From contig CALAXO010000118.1 in NCBI GenBank assembly GCA_937894955.1, positions 1 to 9,353 on the forward strand: a stretch of DNA of 9,353 bases, written 5' to 3'. The position numbers were made by a program, and so were the translations under genes. A model generated the notes under the pieces. The model was given only the letters and a program-made list of their open reading frames with translations, did no database searches and was not told where the DNA came from. Every line of letters begins with the position of its first letter. The stretch's first letter is position 1. This document shows, piece after piece, positions 1 through 5,597 of this stretch. The stretch comes from an uncultured Clostridia bacterium (GTDB lineage Bacteria; Bacillota; Clostridia; Christensenellales; CAG-138).

Positions 1-660
1 TATCTTTTTTTCAAGGACACAAATTTACATCCGCACCGAGAAAGATCTTCACAATTCGGTACAAGCAGTTTTATTTTTTTGAAAAACAAATCCGAGTTCT
101 GAACAGTTCCTTTTTCACGAACAGCAAGATGATAGTTTGTGCCAATTGCTTGAATATCAAAAGCACGTTTCTTATACATCGGCAGGCTCTCATTGTTCGA
201 AATGTCAGATACAATATTGCAATGCGCATATCTGACAATAATCCAATCCAACAAGCCTGATGCTATGCCACATCTCCTATATTGATAAGAGACAGCTATC
301 GACAATATATATCGTCTTTCCTTCAAGTTTGTCAATTTTATAATGAAATTCATCGTAAACATGCTCGTTATTATTTAAGTTCATTGCAAAAACGTCATCA
401 AAAAAGAGCTTGTTGTTTTTAGCTTCAGCATAGTCGAAACAAATCAAAAAAGCAATTAATTTACAATCATCCTTTATTCCTATGCAAAAGCCTCTTTCCA
501 AACAATATAGAATGCTCTTTTGGAAAGAATCTCTCATTGCCTTTGTAAAATCTTCCAGTGGACTAAACAGCTTTTTATAGTATGAATCTTTGGAAAAGCA
601 TTCACAAAACAAATCCAAAACACTTTCCAATTCGTTTTCTTTCAGTATGTCAAAATTCAT
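1..660 (-). pseudogene. GNAT family N-acetyltransferase, frameshifted and cut by the window edge
   Basis: An acetyl-CoA-dependent GNAT acetyltransferase of unknown substrate, split over two frames. Frame one starts at ATG 660 and gives 127 residues ending in VDSCLLSI and a TAG at 277-279. The conserved GNAT core is missing from this frame but appears at once in another minus frame: YQYRRCGIASGLL (acetyl-CoA P-loop, R-x-x-G-x-A type) followed by a typical NNESLPMYKKRAF motif. That frame stays open to position 1. The shift lies within about 285-303 and fits one extra base or two lost bases. The intact protein would be at least about 215 residues, a normal GNAT length, and the last two bases in the window (TA) could begin its stop codon. 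It starts two bases after the stop of the upstream 116-aa gene, whose final codons supply the Shine-Dalgarno (AAGAAGG), so the two are probably translationally coupled. Whether this is a decayed gene or a sequencing error cannot be decided here. The region is AT-rich. Confidence 0.7.
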
Positions 661-662
661 CT

Positions 663-1013
663 TTAACCTTCTTTATTTCTATTATATCTATACAAGAAAG
701 AGCATTGTTTATTGTTATTTAACAAGTTGTGCGCGCCCAACTCATTCAAGGCAATACGTTCTTCTGCCGTTTCTACCTGTGGAAACAAAACATCAGTTGT
801 TACGTTTTGTAAAACGATTTCAAACACTTCCTTGGAGCTTTTGTACTTATAATCATTTGACCAGAGTATGAGCAGCTTTTCCGTCAATTGAAAAACTATA
901 TTCCCATTTCTAAATGGTTCAGTACATAATAAATACACAAAGTCTTCATCTGGATATACTATCAAATCGTGATCGATTAGTGTTGCAATTTTTTCAAAAT
1001 CACGTAGATTCAT
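663..1013 (-). CDS. Hypothetical 116-aa protein coupled to the GNAT gene
   Basis: I do not recognise this family. It is a small soluble protein of 116 residues with no signal peptide, no membrane helix and no cysteine pair; it contains many Asn, Leu and acidic residues. The start at ATG 1013 is supported by a GGAGG five bases upstream. The stop codon is two bases before the start of the broken GNAT acetyltransferase, so the two genes form a coupled pair and may share a function, for example modifier plus partner, but nothing in the sequence proves this. Base composition is clearly AT-richer than the deoC-mnmA genes upstream (for example 16 of 60 bases are G or C at 301-360 in the paired gene, against 29 of 60 at 1501-1560 in deoC), which suggests a separate origin. 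A perfect hairpin at 1039-1067 separates it from deoC. Confidence 0.6.
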   Translation of the reverse strand: MNLRDFEKIATLIDHDLIVYPDEDFVYLLCTEPFRNGNIVFQLTEKLLILWSNDYKYKSSKEVFEIVLQNVTTDVLFPQVETAEERIALNELGAHNLLNNNKQCSFLYRYNRNKEG

Positions 1014-1038
1014 TTTTGCCTCCGTCTTTTCGTGATAT

Positions 1039-1067
1039 TATCCATTCTGCTAACCGCAGAATGGATA
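1039..1067 (-). terminator. Perfect 12-bp hairpin downstream of deoC, no U-tract
   Basis: Positions 1039-1050 and 1056-1067 are exact reverse complements around a 5-base loop (TAACC), making a 12-bp stem. It sits 27 bases beyond the deoC stop and 25 bases before the start of the 116-aa gene. Neither strand has a T-run after the stem, so it is not a standard intrinsic terminator. It may be a weak or Rho-assisted terminator, an mRNA 3'-end stabiliser, or an operator for the downstream pair. Confidence 0.45.
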
Positions 1068-1094
1068 TATAGTTATCGTATCCGCTCCGTGCCT

Positions 1095-1739
1095 TCATCC
1101 CAAAAGATTAACACCGTTGCTTGTTCCGAGTCGGGTTGCGCCTGCGGCAATAAACTTTTCCGCATCCTCGGGAGTGCGCACACCTCCGGAAGCCTTGACG
1201 CCAAGCTTATCTCCGACCACGCTGCGCATCAGGGCAACATCATGCTCCGTTGCGCCTCCGGTTGAAAAACCTGTTGAAGTTTTCACAAAGTCCGCACCGG
1301 CAGCCATTGCGCATCGGCAGGCCTTTTCTTTTTCCTCATCAGTCAAAAGGCAGGTTTCAATAATAACCTTGACAGCGGCTTTTCCCTTTGCAGCGGCAAC
1401 AACAGCGGCAATGTCGCTTTCAACAAGGTTCCAATTCCCGTCCTTGGCTGCACCGATATTTATTACCATATCGACTTCCTTCGCGCCGTTTGCAATCGCG
1501 GTTTCAGCTTCAAAGGCTTTCACTTTTGAAAACGTTGCACCCAGCGGAAACCCGACAACGCAACAGGGCAGAACACCGGTTCCTTCAAGCTGCTTTGCGG
1601 CAAAGGCAATCCGTGCGGGATTTACGCAAACGCTTTTAAAACCATGTTCAATGGCTTCTGCGCATACTTTTCCGATTGCAGCTTCCGTTGCGTCGGGTTT
1701 AAGTAATGTGTGGTCAATATATTTTTCGATGTTTTTCAT
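1095..1739 (-). CDS. deoC: Deoxyribose-phosphate aldolase
   Basis: Class I aldolase that splits 2-deoxy-D-ribose 5-phosphate into glyceraldehyde 3-phosphate and acetaldehyde, the last step in deoxyribonucleoside salvage; cytosolic. The 214-residue product is a complete TIM barrel of normal length for the short bacterial form. Visible family motifs are YIDHTLLKPDAT at the N-terminus, EVDMVINIG with catalytic Asp90, FVKTSTGF with the Schiff-base Lys153, and VKASGGVRT with Lys182, followed by the phosphate-binding GTSNGV near the end. The start at ATG 1739 has a GGAGG seven bases upstream (1747-1751). It lies 50 bases after mnmA in the same direction with no terminator between, so it probably shares the operon that begins at the metal-binding protein. 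The usual deo partners (phosphorylase, phosphopentomutase, cytidine deaminase) are not in this window. Confidence 0.96.
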   Translation of the reverse strand: MKNIEKYIDHTLLKPDATEAAIGKVCAEAIEHGFKSVCVNPARIAFAAKQLEGTGVLPCCVVGFPLGATFSKVKAFEAETAIANGAKEVDMVINIGAAKDGNWNLVESDIAAVVAAAKGKAAVKVIIETCLLTDEEKEKACRCAMAAGADFVKTSTGFSTGGATEHDVALMRSVVGDKLGVKASGGVRTPEDAEKFIAAGATRLGTSNGVNLLG

Positions 1740-1789
1740 TTCAATACCTCCGATGTATTTTGAATACCGTGCAATGGGTCGTTTGACTG

Positions 1790-2974
1790 CTAATCGGTAA
1801 AAATCTTCGGCAATGCTTTAAGCGGCGCAACTTCATCAATCGGGCCTCCCCCGAGGCACACATCGCCGTCATAAAGCACAACCCACTGCCCCGGTGTTAC
1901 TGCACGTTCCGGCGAATCAAAGTCAATGGTCGCACCATCGCCGTGCATTGTAACCGTGACCCCTCTGTCCGGTTGACGATAACGGAATTTAGCAGTGCAG
2001 CGGAACTGTTTTGCCGGAGCGCAGCCTGAAATAAAGCTGAGTTTATCGGCTGTTAATGCTGTTGAAAAAAGTTCCTCATGCTCTCCCTGCTGAACAACTA
2101 GCCTGTTGCGCTTTAAATCCTTTTCCACAACAAACCAACTCTCGCCGGTCCCCTCGTTCATTCCGCCTATGCCGAGTCCACGGCGTTGGCCGAGTGTGTA
2201 ATACATCAAGCCATCGTGTTTGCCTATCACACGACCGCTGAGATCAACGGTGTCGCCGCGCCGTGCCGGCAAAAACTGCATCAGGAATTGCTTAAAATTC
2301 CGTTCGCCTATGAAACAGATTCCCGTCGAGTCCTTTTTCTTTGCGGTTACAAGACCGTTTTCCTGAGCGATTGCACGAACCGCCTTTTTGTCCATATCTC
2401 CGATAGGGAACAAGGCGCGCTTCAGCTGTTCCGAAGTCAAGCCCGCAAGGAAATAAGTCTGATCCTTGCCTGCATCATGTGCACGAAGCAGCTTTACCCC
2501 ATTACTTTTGTCAAGCCGCGCGTAATGCCCGGTCGCAAGAAGGGATGCATCCATGTTCATCGCAAGATTCAAAAAAGCTTTGAACTTTATTTCCGTGTTG
2601 CAGAGAATATCCGGATTGGGTGTTCGGCCGAGTTTGTACTCCGAGAGGAAGTATGAAAAAACGCGGTCATAGTATTCTTTTGAAAAGTTAACGGAATAGA
2701 ACGGAATGCCTATCTGTTCCGCAATACGCTTTGCATCCCCGTAATCCTGTTCCGCAGTGCAGCAGCCGTTTTCGTCCTGTTCCTCCCAATTTTTCATGAA
2801 GACGCCCACAACGTCAAGCCCCTGCTTTTTAAGCAGCAAAGCCGCAACCGATGAATCCACTCCGCCGGACAAGCCGATAACAACGCGCCCGCTGTCCGAA
2901 CCTTCATTGCGTGCGAAAGGCAAACCCATATTGCTCCCGTCAGCACTGTTATTGCTCGAAAAAGCAGAGTTCAT
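1790..2974 (-). CDS. mnmA: tRNA-specific 2-thiouridylase MnmA
   Basis: Adenylates and thiolates U34 in the wobble position of tRNA-Lys, -Glu and -Gln, using ATP and sulfur passed from a cysteine desulfurase relay; cytosolic. Motifs (numbered from the chosen start): PP-loop SGGVDSS at 36-42, NPDILCNTEIKFK with catalytic Cys125, TGHYARLD at 148-155, and DSTGICFIG with the second catalytic Cys220, then the C-terminal beta-barrel (CTAKFRYRQP). The open frame reaches a GTG at 2998 that overlaps the stop of the upstream gene by four bases, but that codon has no clear ribosome site. ATG 2974 has GGTGGA seven bases upstream and is preferred, giving 394 residues. ATG 2929 (GGGAG four bases upstream, 379 residues) is also possible. 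All three leave an N-terminal extension before the PP-loop, Ser/Asn-rich with the two longer starts, whereas most MnmA proteins begin a few residues before it. No desulfurase gene is adjacent. Confidence 0.95.
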   Translation of the reverse strand: MNSAFSSNNSADGSNMGLPFARNEGSDSGRVVIGLSGGVDSSVAALLLKKQGLDVVGVFMKNWEEQDENGCCTAEQDYGDAKRIAEQIGIPFYSVNFSKEYYDRVFSYFLSEYKLGRTPNPDILCNTEIKFKAFLNLAMNMDASLLATGHYARLDKSNGVKLLRAHDAGKDQTYFLAGLTSEQLKRALFPIGDMDKKAVRAIAQENGLVTAKKKDSTGICFIGERNFKQFLMQFLPARRGDTVDLSGRVIGKHDGLMYYTLGQRRGLGIGGMNEGTGESWFVVEKDLKRNRLVVQQGEHEELFSTALTADKLSFISGCAPAKQFRCTAKFRYRQPDRGVTVTMHGDGATIDFDSPERAVTPGQWVVLYDGDVCLGGGPIDEVAPLKALPKIFTD

Positions 2975-2994
2975 TTTGTAATCCACCGTTTTGT

Positions 2995-3195
2995 TCACTG
3001 TGCTTTTATTGAAATAACGTCAAAGCCGAGATCTTCAATCGCATTACGAAGGTCATTCTCGTTTCCGTTGAAATCAACAGCAATATCGTTAAGTTTTACG
3101 TAAATGATTGCTGCATTCAAAGTCTGCAATGCAGCGGTAACGCGCTTGATGCAATGCTCGCAGCCCATGCCTTCGGTAGTAATTGTGTATTTCAT
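2995..3195 (-). CDS. Heavy-metal-associated domain protein, CopZ-like
   Basis: A 66-residue single HMA domain, the ferredoxin-like fold that carries Cu(I) or other soft metals in the cytosol. The metal loop is GMGCEHC with Cys12 and Cys15, matching the family GMxCxxC pattern; the rest (AALQTLNAA, then ...AIEDLGFDV) fits the beta-alpha-beta-beta-alpha-beta layout and the length is standard. The frame extends upstream to 3303, but ATG 3195 is clearly the start: GGAGG lies four bases before it and the -10 promoter element sits inside the upstream extension. Its TGA overlaps a possible GTG start of mnmA, so the two are in one transcript and possibly coupled. No copper ATPase or CsoR-type repressor is in view, so a copper-resistance role is not shown. 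A link to protecting or feeding the thiol chemistry of MnmA is only a guess from position. Confidence 0.9.
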   Translation of the reverse strand: MKYTITTEGMGCEHCIKRVTAALQTLNAAIIYVKLNDIAVDFNGNENDLRNAIEDLGFDVISIKAQ

Positions 3196-3207
3196 GTTTC
3201 CTCCATC

Positions 3208-3224
3208 TGCCGCATTCGGCGGCA
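3208..3224 (-). promoter_or_regulatory. Leader hairpin next to the HMA ribosome site
   Basis: TGCCGC (3208-3213) and GCGGCA (3219-3224) form a 6-bp GC-only-but-one stem with loop ATTCG (plus-strand reading). In the mRNA the stem ends about three bases before the GGAGG of the HMA gene and within a leader of only about 40 nucleotides. It could modulate ribosome access or be an operator; no known family is recognised. Confidence 0.4.
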
Positions 3225-3241
3225 CATTGTTCGCTTTCTTT

Positions 3242-3270
3242 ATTATACCAGATTCCAACGGAAAAATAAA
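3242..3270 (-). promoter_or_regulatory. Extended -10 promoter of the HMA-mnmA-deoC operon
   Basis: Reading the minus strand, TGGTATAAT (3250-3242) is a perfect extended -10 element. The -35 region 17 bases upstream is poor (TTTATT at 3270-3265), as is usual when TGn is present. Transcription would begin near 3235, leaving a leader of roughly 40 bases before ATG 3195. This supports the short start of the HMA gene. Confidence 0.7.
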
Positions 3271-3597
3271 TGCTTCTTTCATCGCCGCTGCTGATGTCTG
3301 CATAATTTCAAACTTTCTCAGCGGTCATGTATTCAATTATTTTACTCATTAAAGTGTTCATTCTATCGGAGGATAGTTTAATTTACCGTTTTGACGTTCT
3401 AACTTGAAAATACAAAACCGTTTTTAAGTCAAAACCTTACTTTGCAGATTGCCTTTATCGACGGCAAGCCTCAGCTTTTTGTATCCGTCTCTTTTCAAAT
3501 AATATAATCAATGAATTGATAATGTCAACCCCCGCTCTCATTCTGCGATATATGCGGCGCAGCAATGCATTTGCAATAAGCAATGATTTTTCGGCAA

Positions 3598-3625
3598 TTG
3601 CTTTTTCTGCAAATATAAGTATAAT
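3598..3625 (+). promoter_or_regulatory. Probable promoter of the DUF3795 gene
   Basis: TTGCTT at 3598-3603 and a perfect TATAAT at 3620-3625 are separated by 16 bases. Transcription would start about 3632, some 30 bases before ATG 3664. A GGTGA seven bases before the ATG (3652-3656) is the likely ribosome site; AAGGA at 3644-3648 is further away. Confidence 0.55.
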
Positions 3626-3663
3626 TATAAAAAAGAAAGAAAAAAGGAATCGGTGACTGATTT

Positions 3664-4017
3664 ATGAAAGCAAAACATTTAGCCTGCTGCGGCTTCGACT
3701 GCGGCAATTGTCCGTTTTTTATTTATACCGAAACAAGGGATGCAGCACTTGGAAATAAGCTTATCAAAAAGTTTTCCTCCCCGCAAAAAACTTTTACAGT
3801 TGATGATCTGATTTGCTTCGGCTGCCACGCGGATACTGCATCGGCACACGAGTTCTGCGCCGAATGCGCAATCCGTTTATGTTCCACAGGACGTGGGCTG
3901 AAAAATTGTGGACAGTGCAAAGATTTTCCCTGTCCGACGTTGACAAGAAGAATTCATCCCGACAACCCGAGCTATGAAGTGCTTTTAAAAATCCATGCAA
4001 AAAATTCAAAAGCATAA
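3664..4017 (+). CDS. Cysteine-rich DUF3795 domain protein
   Basis: A 117-residue soluble protein matching the DUF3795 pattern: CGFDCGNCPF at the start, CFGCH in the middle, FCAECAIRLC, then NCGQCKDFPC. It has 12 cysteines (8, 9, 13, 16, 51, 54, 65, 68, 73, 82, 85, 90), arranged as CxxC-type pairs that suggest zinc or Fe-S binding. The biochemical function of the family is not known. There is no signal peptide, so it should be cytosolic. It has its own promoter at 3598-3625 and is 194 bases upstream of the thiol-redox cluster, which has a separate strong promoter, so it is probably a monocistronic neighbour and not a member of that cluster, although its richness in thiols makes the proximity worth noting. 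No clear terminator is seen behind it. Confidence 0.88.
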   Translation: MKAKHLACCGFDCGNCPFFIYTETRDAALGNKLIKKFSSPQKTFTVDDLICFGCHADTASAHEFCAECAIRLCSTGRGLKNCGQCKDFPCPTLTRRIHPDNPSYEVLLKIHAKNSKA

Positions 4018-4104
4018 ACCGGTCGTCCGCAATTTCCGTAAGAGCTTGGAGTAACCTTTTGGTGACACGAAAAAATTGTATATCGACTAAATTGCCGCAA
4101 AAAT

Positions 4105-4150
4105 GTTTCAAAGGCATTGAAACGCTCAAAGCCGTATGATATAATATCAT
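4105..4150 (+). promoter_or_regulatory. Strong promoter with two inverted repeats, redox cluster
   Basis: TTGAAA (4117-4122) and TATAAT (4140-4145) are separated by exactly 17 bases, a near-consensus housekeeping promoter; start near 4152, about 60 bases before ATG 4212. Two perfect 7-bp dyads lie on it: GTTTCAA-aggca-TTGAAAC (4105-4123) covers the -35 box and ATGATAT-a-ATATCAT (4136-4150) covers the -10 box. The second has the 7-1-7 layout of Fur/PerR-type boxes, but its TGATA/TATCA half-sites are two bases closer than in a classical Fur box, so the regulator is unknown. Confidence 0.8.
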
Positions 4151-4211
4151 CAAGGTAAAGGCACATGAGGAATGCCTATACCCAAAAATCAGAAAGTGAA
4201 GGTAAAGGTAA

Positions 4212-5417
4212 ATGAAGAAACTTCTCTCTGTTCTGCTTGCTGTACTCTTCGCAGCATGCTCCCTCTCCCTCGTGTCTGCCGAACCGAAAGCGACAGATCC
4301 CACTCGTGAACCCGGCGTCGGCATGAACGTCAGCAATTTCAACACCGTTGACCTTGACGGCAACACCGTCACCGGCGACATTCTGCAAAATGCTGATCTC
4401 ACATTCATCAACTACTGGGCAACATGGTGCCCACCCTGCAGATCCGAAATGCCCCATATTCAGGCAATGCACGAGTATTACTCCTCCACTCCGGAGGCTG
4501 ATGTTCAGTTCATCGGCGTCATCAGTGAAGGCAACGGCTGCACTCCCGCTGCCGCAAAGGAATTCCTTCAGAACAACGGTTACACTTGGGTGAACCTCCG
4601 TGCCGACAGCGTTCTTCGCTCCGTGTTCAACACCAGCGATTATATTCCCCAGACCATCATCGTCGGCCGTGACGGTGTTGTTCGCGATCACCTCGTCGGT
4701 GGCTTCACAAGCCAGAACGAGCTGCGCAACTTTATCGAAATGTGGCATGATGCAATGACCGTTCACGCCGGCGAAACCTGCACCGTTACCTATGTCAACG
4801 GCGCAACCGGCGAAACCATTGACACTGCCGAAGTTGCATACGCGGCAGTCATTCCCACCCCCGAGGCAGCTCCTGAAGTTGAAGGATATGAGTTCAAAGA
4901 ATGGACTTATTCCGAAAACGCATACGAATCCGGTTATGAGCAGATTCTGCATATGGCTATGGGCGACGTTACCGTGACCGCAACTTACAAAGCAATTAAG
5001 CATAAAGTCAAGTTCTACGATGGTGTAAACGGAAACCTTATCACCATCAAGCAGGTTGAACACGGTCAGGCCGCAGTTCCCCCCGTACATCCCGAGCATG
5101 AGGGCTATGTTTTCCAGGGTTGGGACACCGACTTCAGCTGCGTAACCACGGATCTTATTGTTACCGGCATCTGCACTCCCGCCGGCGAGGAGCCTACTCC
5201 CGAGCCGACTCCCGAACCCACACCCGAGCCTCCTGTGGAAATGCCCGGCGATGTGAACGGTGACGGCGTGCTGAGCGTTGCCGATGCACTTCAAATCGCA
5301 CGTGTTGCGCTGGAACTGCTTGAAGGCGATACCAACATTGCCGACTTTAACAACGACGGCGTTGTTACCATGGCTGATGCACTGCTCGTCATGCGTGCAG
5401 CATTGGAACTCGGCTGA
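4212..5417 (+). CDS. Secreted TlpA-like thioredoxin with B-repeats and a dockerin
   Basis: A 401-residue extracellular thiol-disulfide oxidoreductase. Order: signal peptide 1-23 (cleavage likely after VSA; a poor lipobox FAAC also exists), TlpA/ResA-type thioredoxin about 36-178 with active site WCPPC (Cys73, Cys76) and cis-Pro146 (YIPQT), two InlB/Listeria-Bacteroides B-repeats at about 190-260 and 264-320, an EPTP linker at 327-342, and a type I dockerin at 346-400. Both dockerin calcium loops are complete: DVNGDGVLSVAD (347-358) and DFNNDGVVTMAD (378-389), each followed by a helix ending in ALEL. A further Cys110 sits after the active site. It is the first gene behind the promoter at 4117-4145. 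The dockerin should bind a cohesin, placing the thioredoxin in a surface complex. Thioredoxin activity is well supported; reducing direction and substrate are inference. The ribosome site is AAGG/AAAGG within 4-8 bases of the ATG. Confidence 0.93.
   Translation: MKKLLSVLLAVLFAACSLSLVSAEPKATDPTREPGVGMNVSNFNTVDLDGNTVTGDILQNADLTFINYWATWCPPCRSEMPHIQAMHEYYSSTPEADVQFIGVISEGNGCTPAAAKEFLQNNGYTWVNLRADSVLRSVFNTSDYIPQTIIVGRDGVVRDHLVGGFTSQNELRNFIEMWHDAMTVHAGETCTVTYVNGATGETIDTAEVAYAAVIPTPEAAPEVEGYEFKEWTYSENAYESGYEQILHMAMGDVTVTATYKAIKHKVKFYDGVNGNLITIKQVEHGQAAVPPVHPEHEGYVFQGWDTDFSCVTTDLIVTGICTPAGEEPTPEPTPEPTPEPPVEMPGDVNGDGVLSVADALQIARVALELLEGDTNIADFNNDGVVTMADALLVMRAALELG
5202..5234 (+). repeat. EPTP linker-coding tandem repeat
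   Basis: Near-identical 12-base units encode three successive Glu-Pro-Thr-Pro units between the B-repeats and the dockerin. This is a typical flexible linker of secreted multidomain proteins. The related Pro-Thr linkers in the two other exported proteins of the cluster (5901-5987 and around 8627-8680) suggest they are exported to the same compartment. Confidence 0.7.
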
Positions 5418-5456
5418 TTGTCGAATAAACGTGCTTTTAAGCTGATTATTCGATAA
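5418..5456 (+). other. Hairpin just after the dockerin-thioredoxin gene
   Basis: TCGAATAA (5421-5428) pairs with TTATTCGA (5446-5453), extended outward by a G-T wobble and two A-T pairs to 11 bp. The 17-base loop contains the palindrome GCTTTTAAGC. No T-run follows, so it is not a standard terminator; it may protect or process the transcript. Confidence 0.4.
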
Positions 5457-5481
5457 CAATTTAACAAACAAAGAACGTTTC

Positions 5482-5519
5482 TGTGCCTTGTGAGGTTTTA
5501 ATAAACCTCGCAGGGCATA
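5482..5519 (+). terminator. Long stem-loop between the two thioredoxin genes, possible attenuator
   Basis: Positions 5482-5498 pair with 5503-5519 over 17 consecutive pairs, three of them G-T wobbles, around the loop TAAT; the top is GAGGTTT/AAACCTC. Only a weak T-containing tail follows. No promoter is visible between here and ATG 5598, so the downstream four genes would depend on read-through. It probably acts as a partial terminator or RNA-processing site that sets unequal levels of the first gene and the rest. Confidence 0.5.
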
Positions 5520-5597
5520 TTGGATACTTTGGCAGTATTCGCTCTGCCGAGGCTTCCCCGTCCATCCCTTGCTTGAATTTGAAAGGAACGGAAACCA

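Larger units (their letters stand above)
3196..3663. other. Divergent intergenic region with promoters and inverted repeats
   Basis: No convincing gene lies in these 468 bases. Besides the promoters listed separately it holds: CTATC-ggag-GATAG at 3363-3376; an 8-bp inverted repeat GTTTTGAC (3388-3395) / GTCAAAAC (3428-3435) that encloses a 9-bp stem with one G-T wobble (3402-3410 with 3421-3429); TTGCC/GGCAA arms with a 9-base loop near 3449-3467; and ATTTGCA (3569-3575) / TGCAAAT (3608-3614). On the minus strand there is also a perfect TTGACA (3528-3523) with TATTAT (3504-3499) 18 bases on, which could give a second, roughly 300-nucleotide structured leader for the HMA operon. Plus-strand TTGTAT-18-TATAAT (3479-3508) is a weaker candidate. 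No known riboswitch class is recognised. Confidence 0.45.

Noticed and set aside
1117..1800. A 227-codon plus-strand frame opposite deoC
   Set aside because: deoC on the other strand has all catalytic motifs and a good ribosome site; the plus-strand product resembles nothing.
3196..3303. An N-terminal extension of the HMA protein
   Set aside because: GGAGG directly before ATG 3195 and an extended -10 element at 3242-3250 inside the extension show that translation begins at 3195.
3308..3349. A 13-codon minus-strand peptide (MSKIIEYMTAEKV)
   Set aside because: No ribosome site and too short to judge; probably chance.
3419..3496. A short minus-strand frame ending in LQSKVLT that looks protein-like
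   Set aside because: Only a TTG could start it, without a ribosome site, and it sits inside the candidate promoter and leader; could be a gene remnant but nothing supports it.
4040..4075. A possible terminator after the DUF3795 gene (GTAACC-tttt-GGTGAC)
   Set aside because: The stem is only six pairs with a mismatch and the following tract is A-rich on this strand, so it does not qualify.
4136..4150. Calling the -10 dyad a Fur or PerR box
   Set aside because: The 7-1-7 symmetry is right, but the sequence does not match either consensus and the TGATA/TATCA half-sites are two bases too close.
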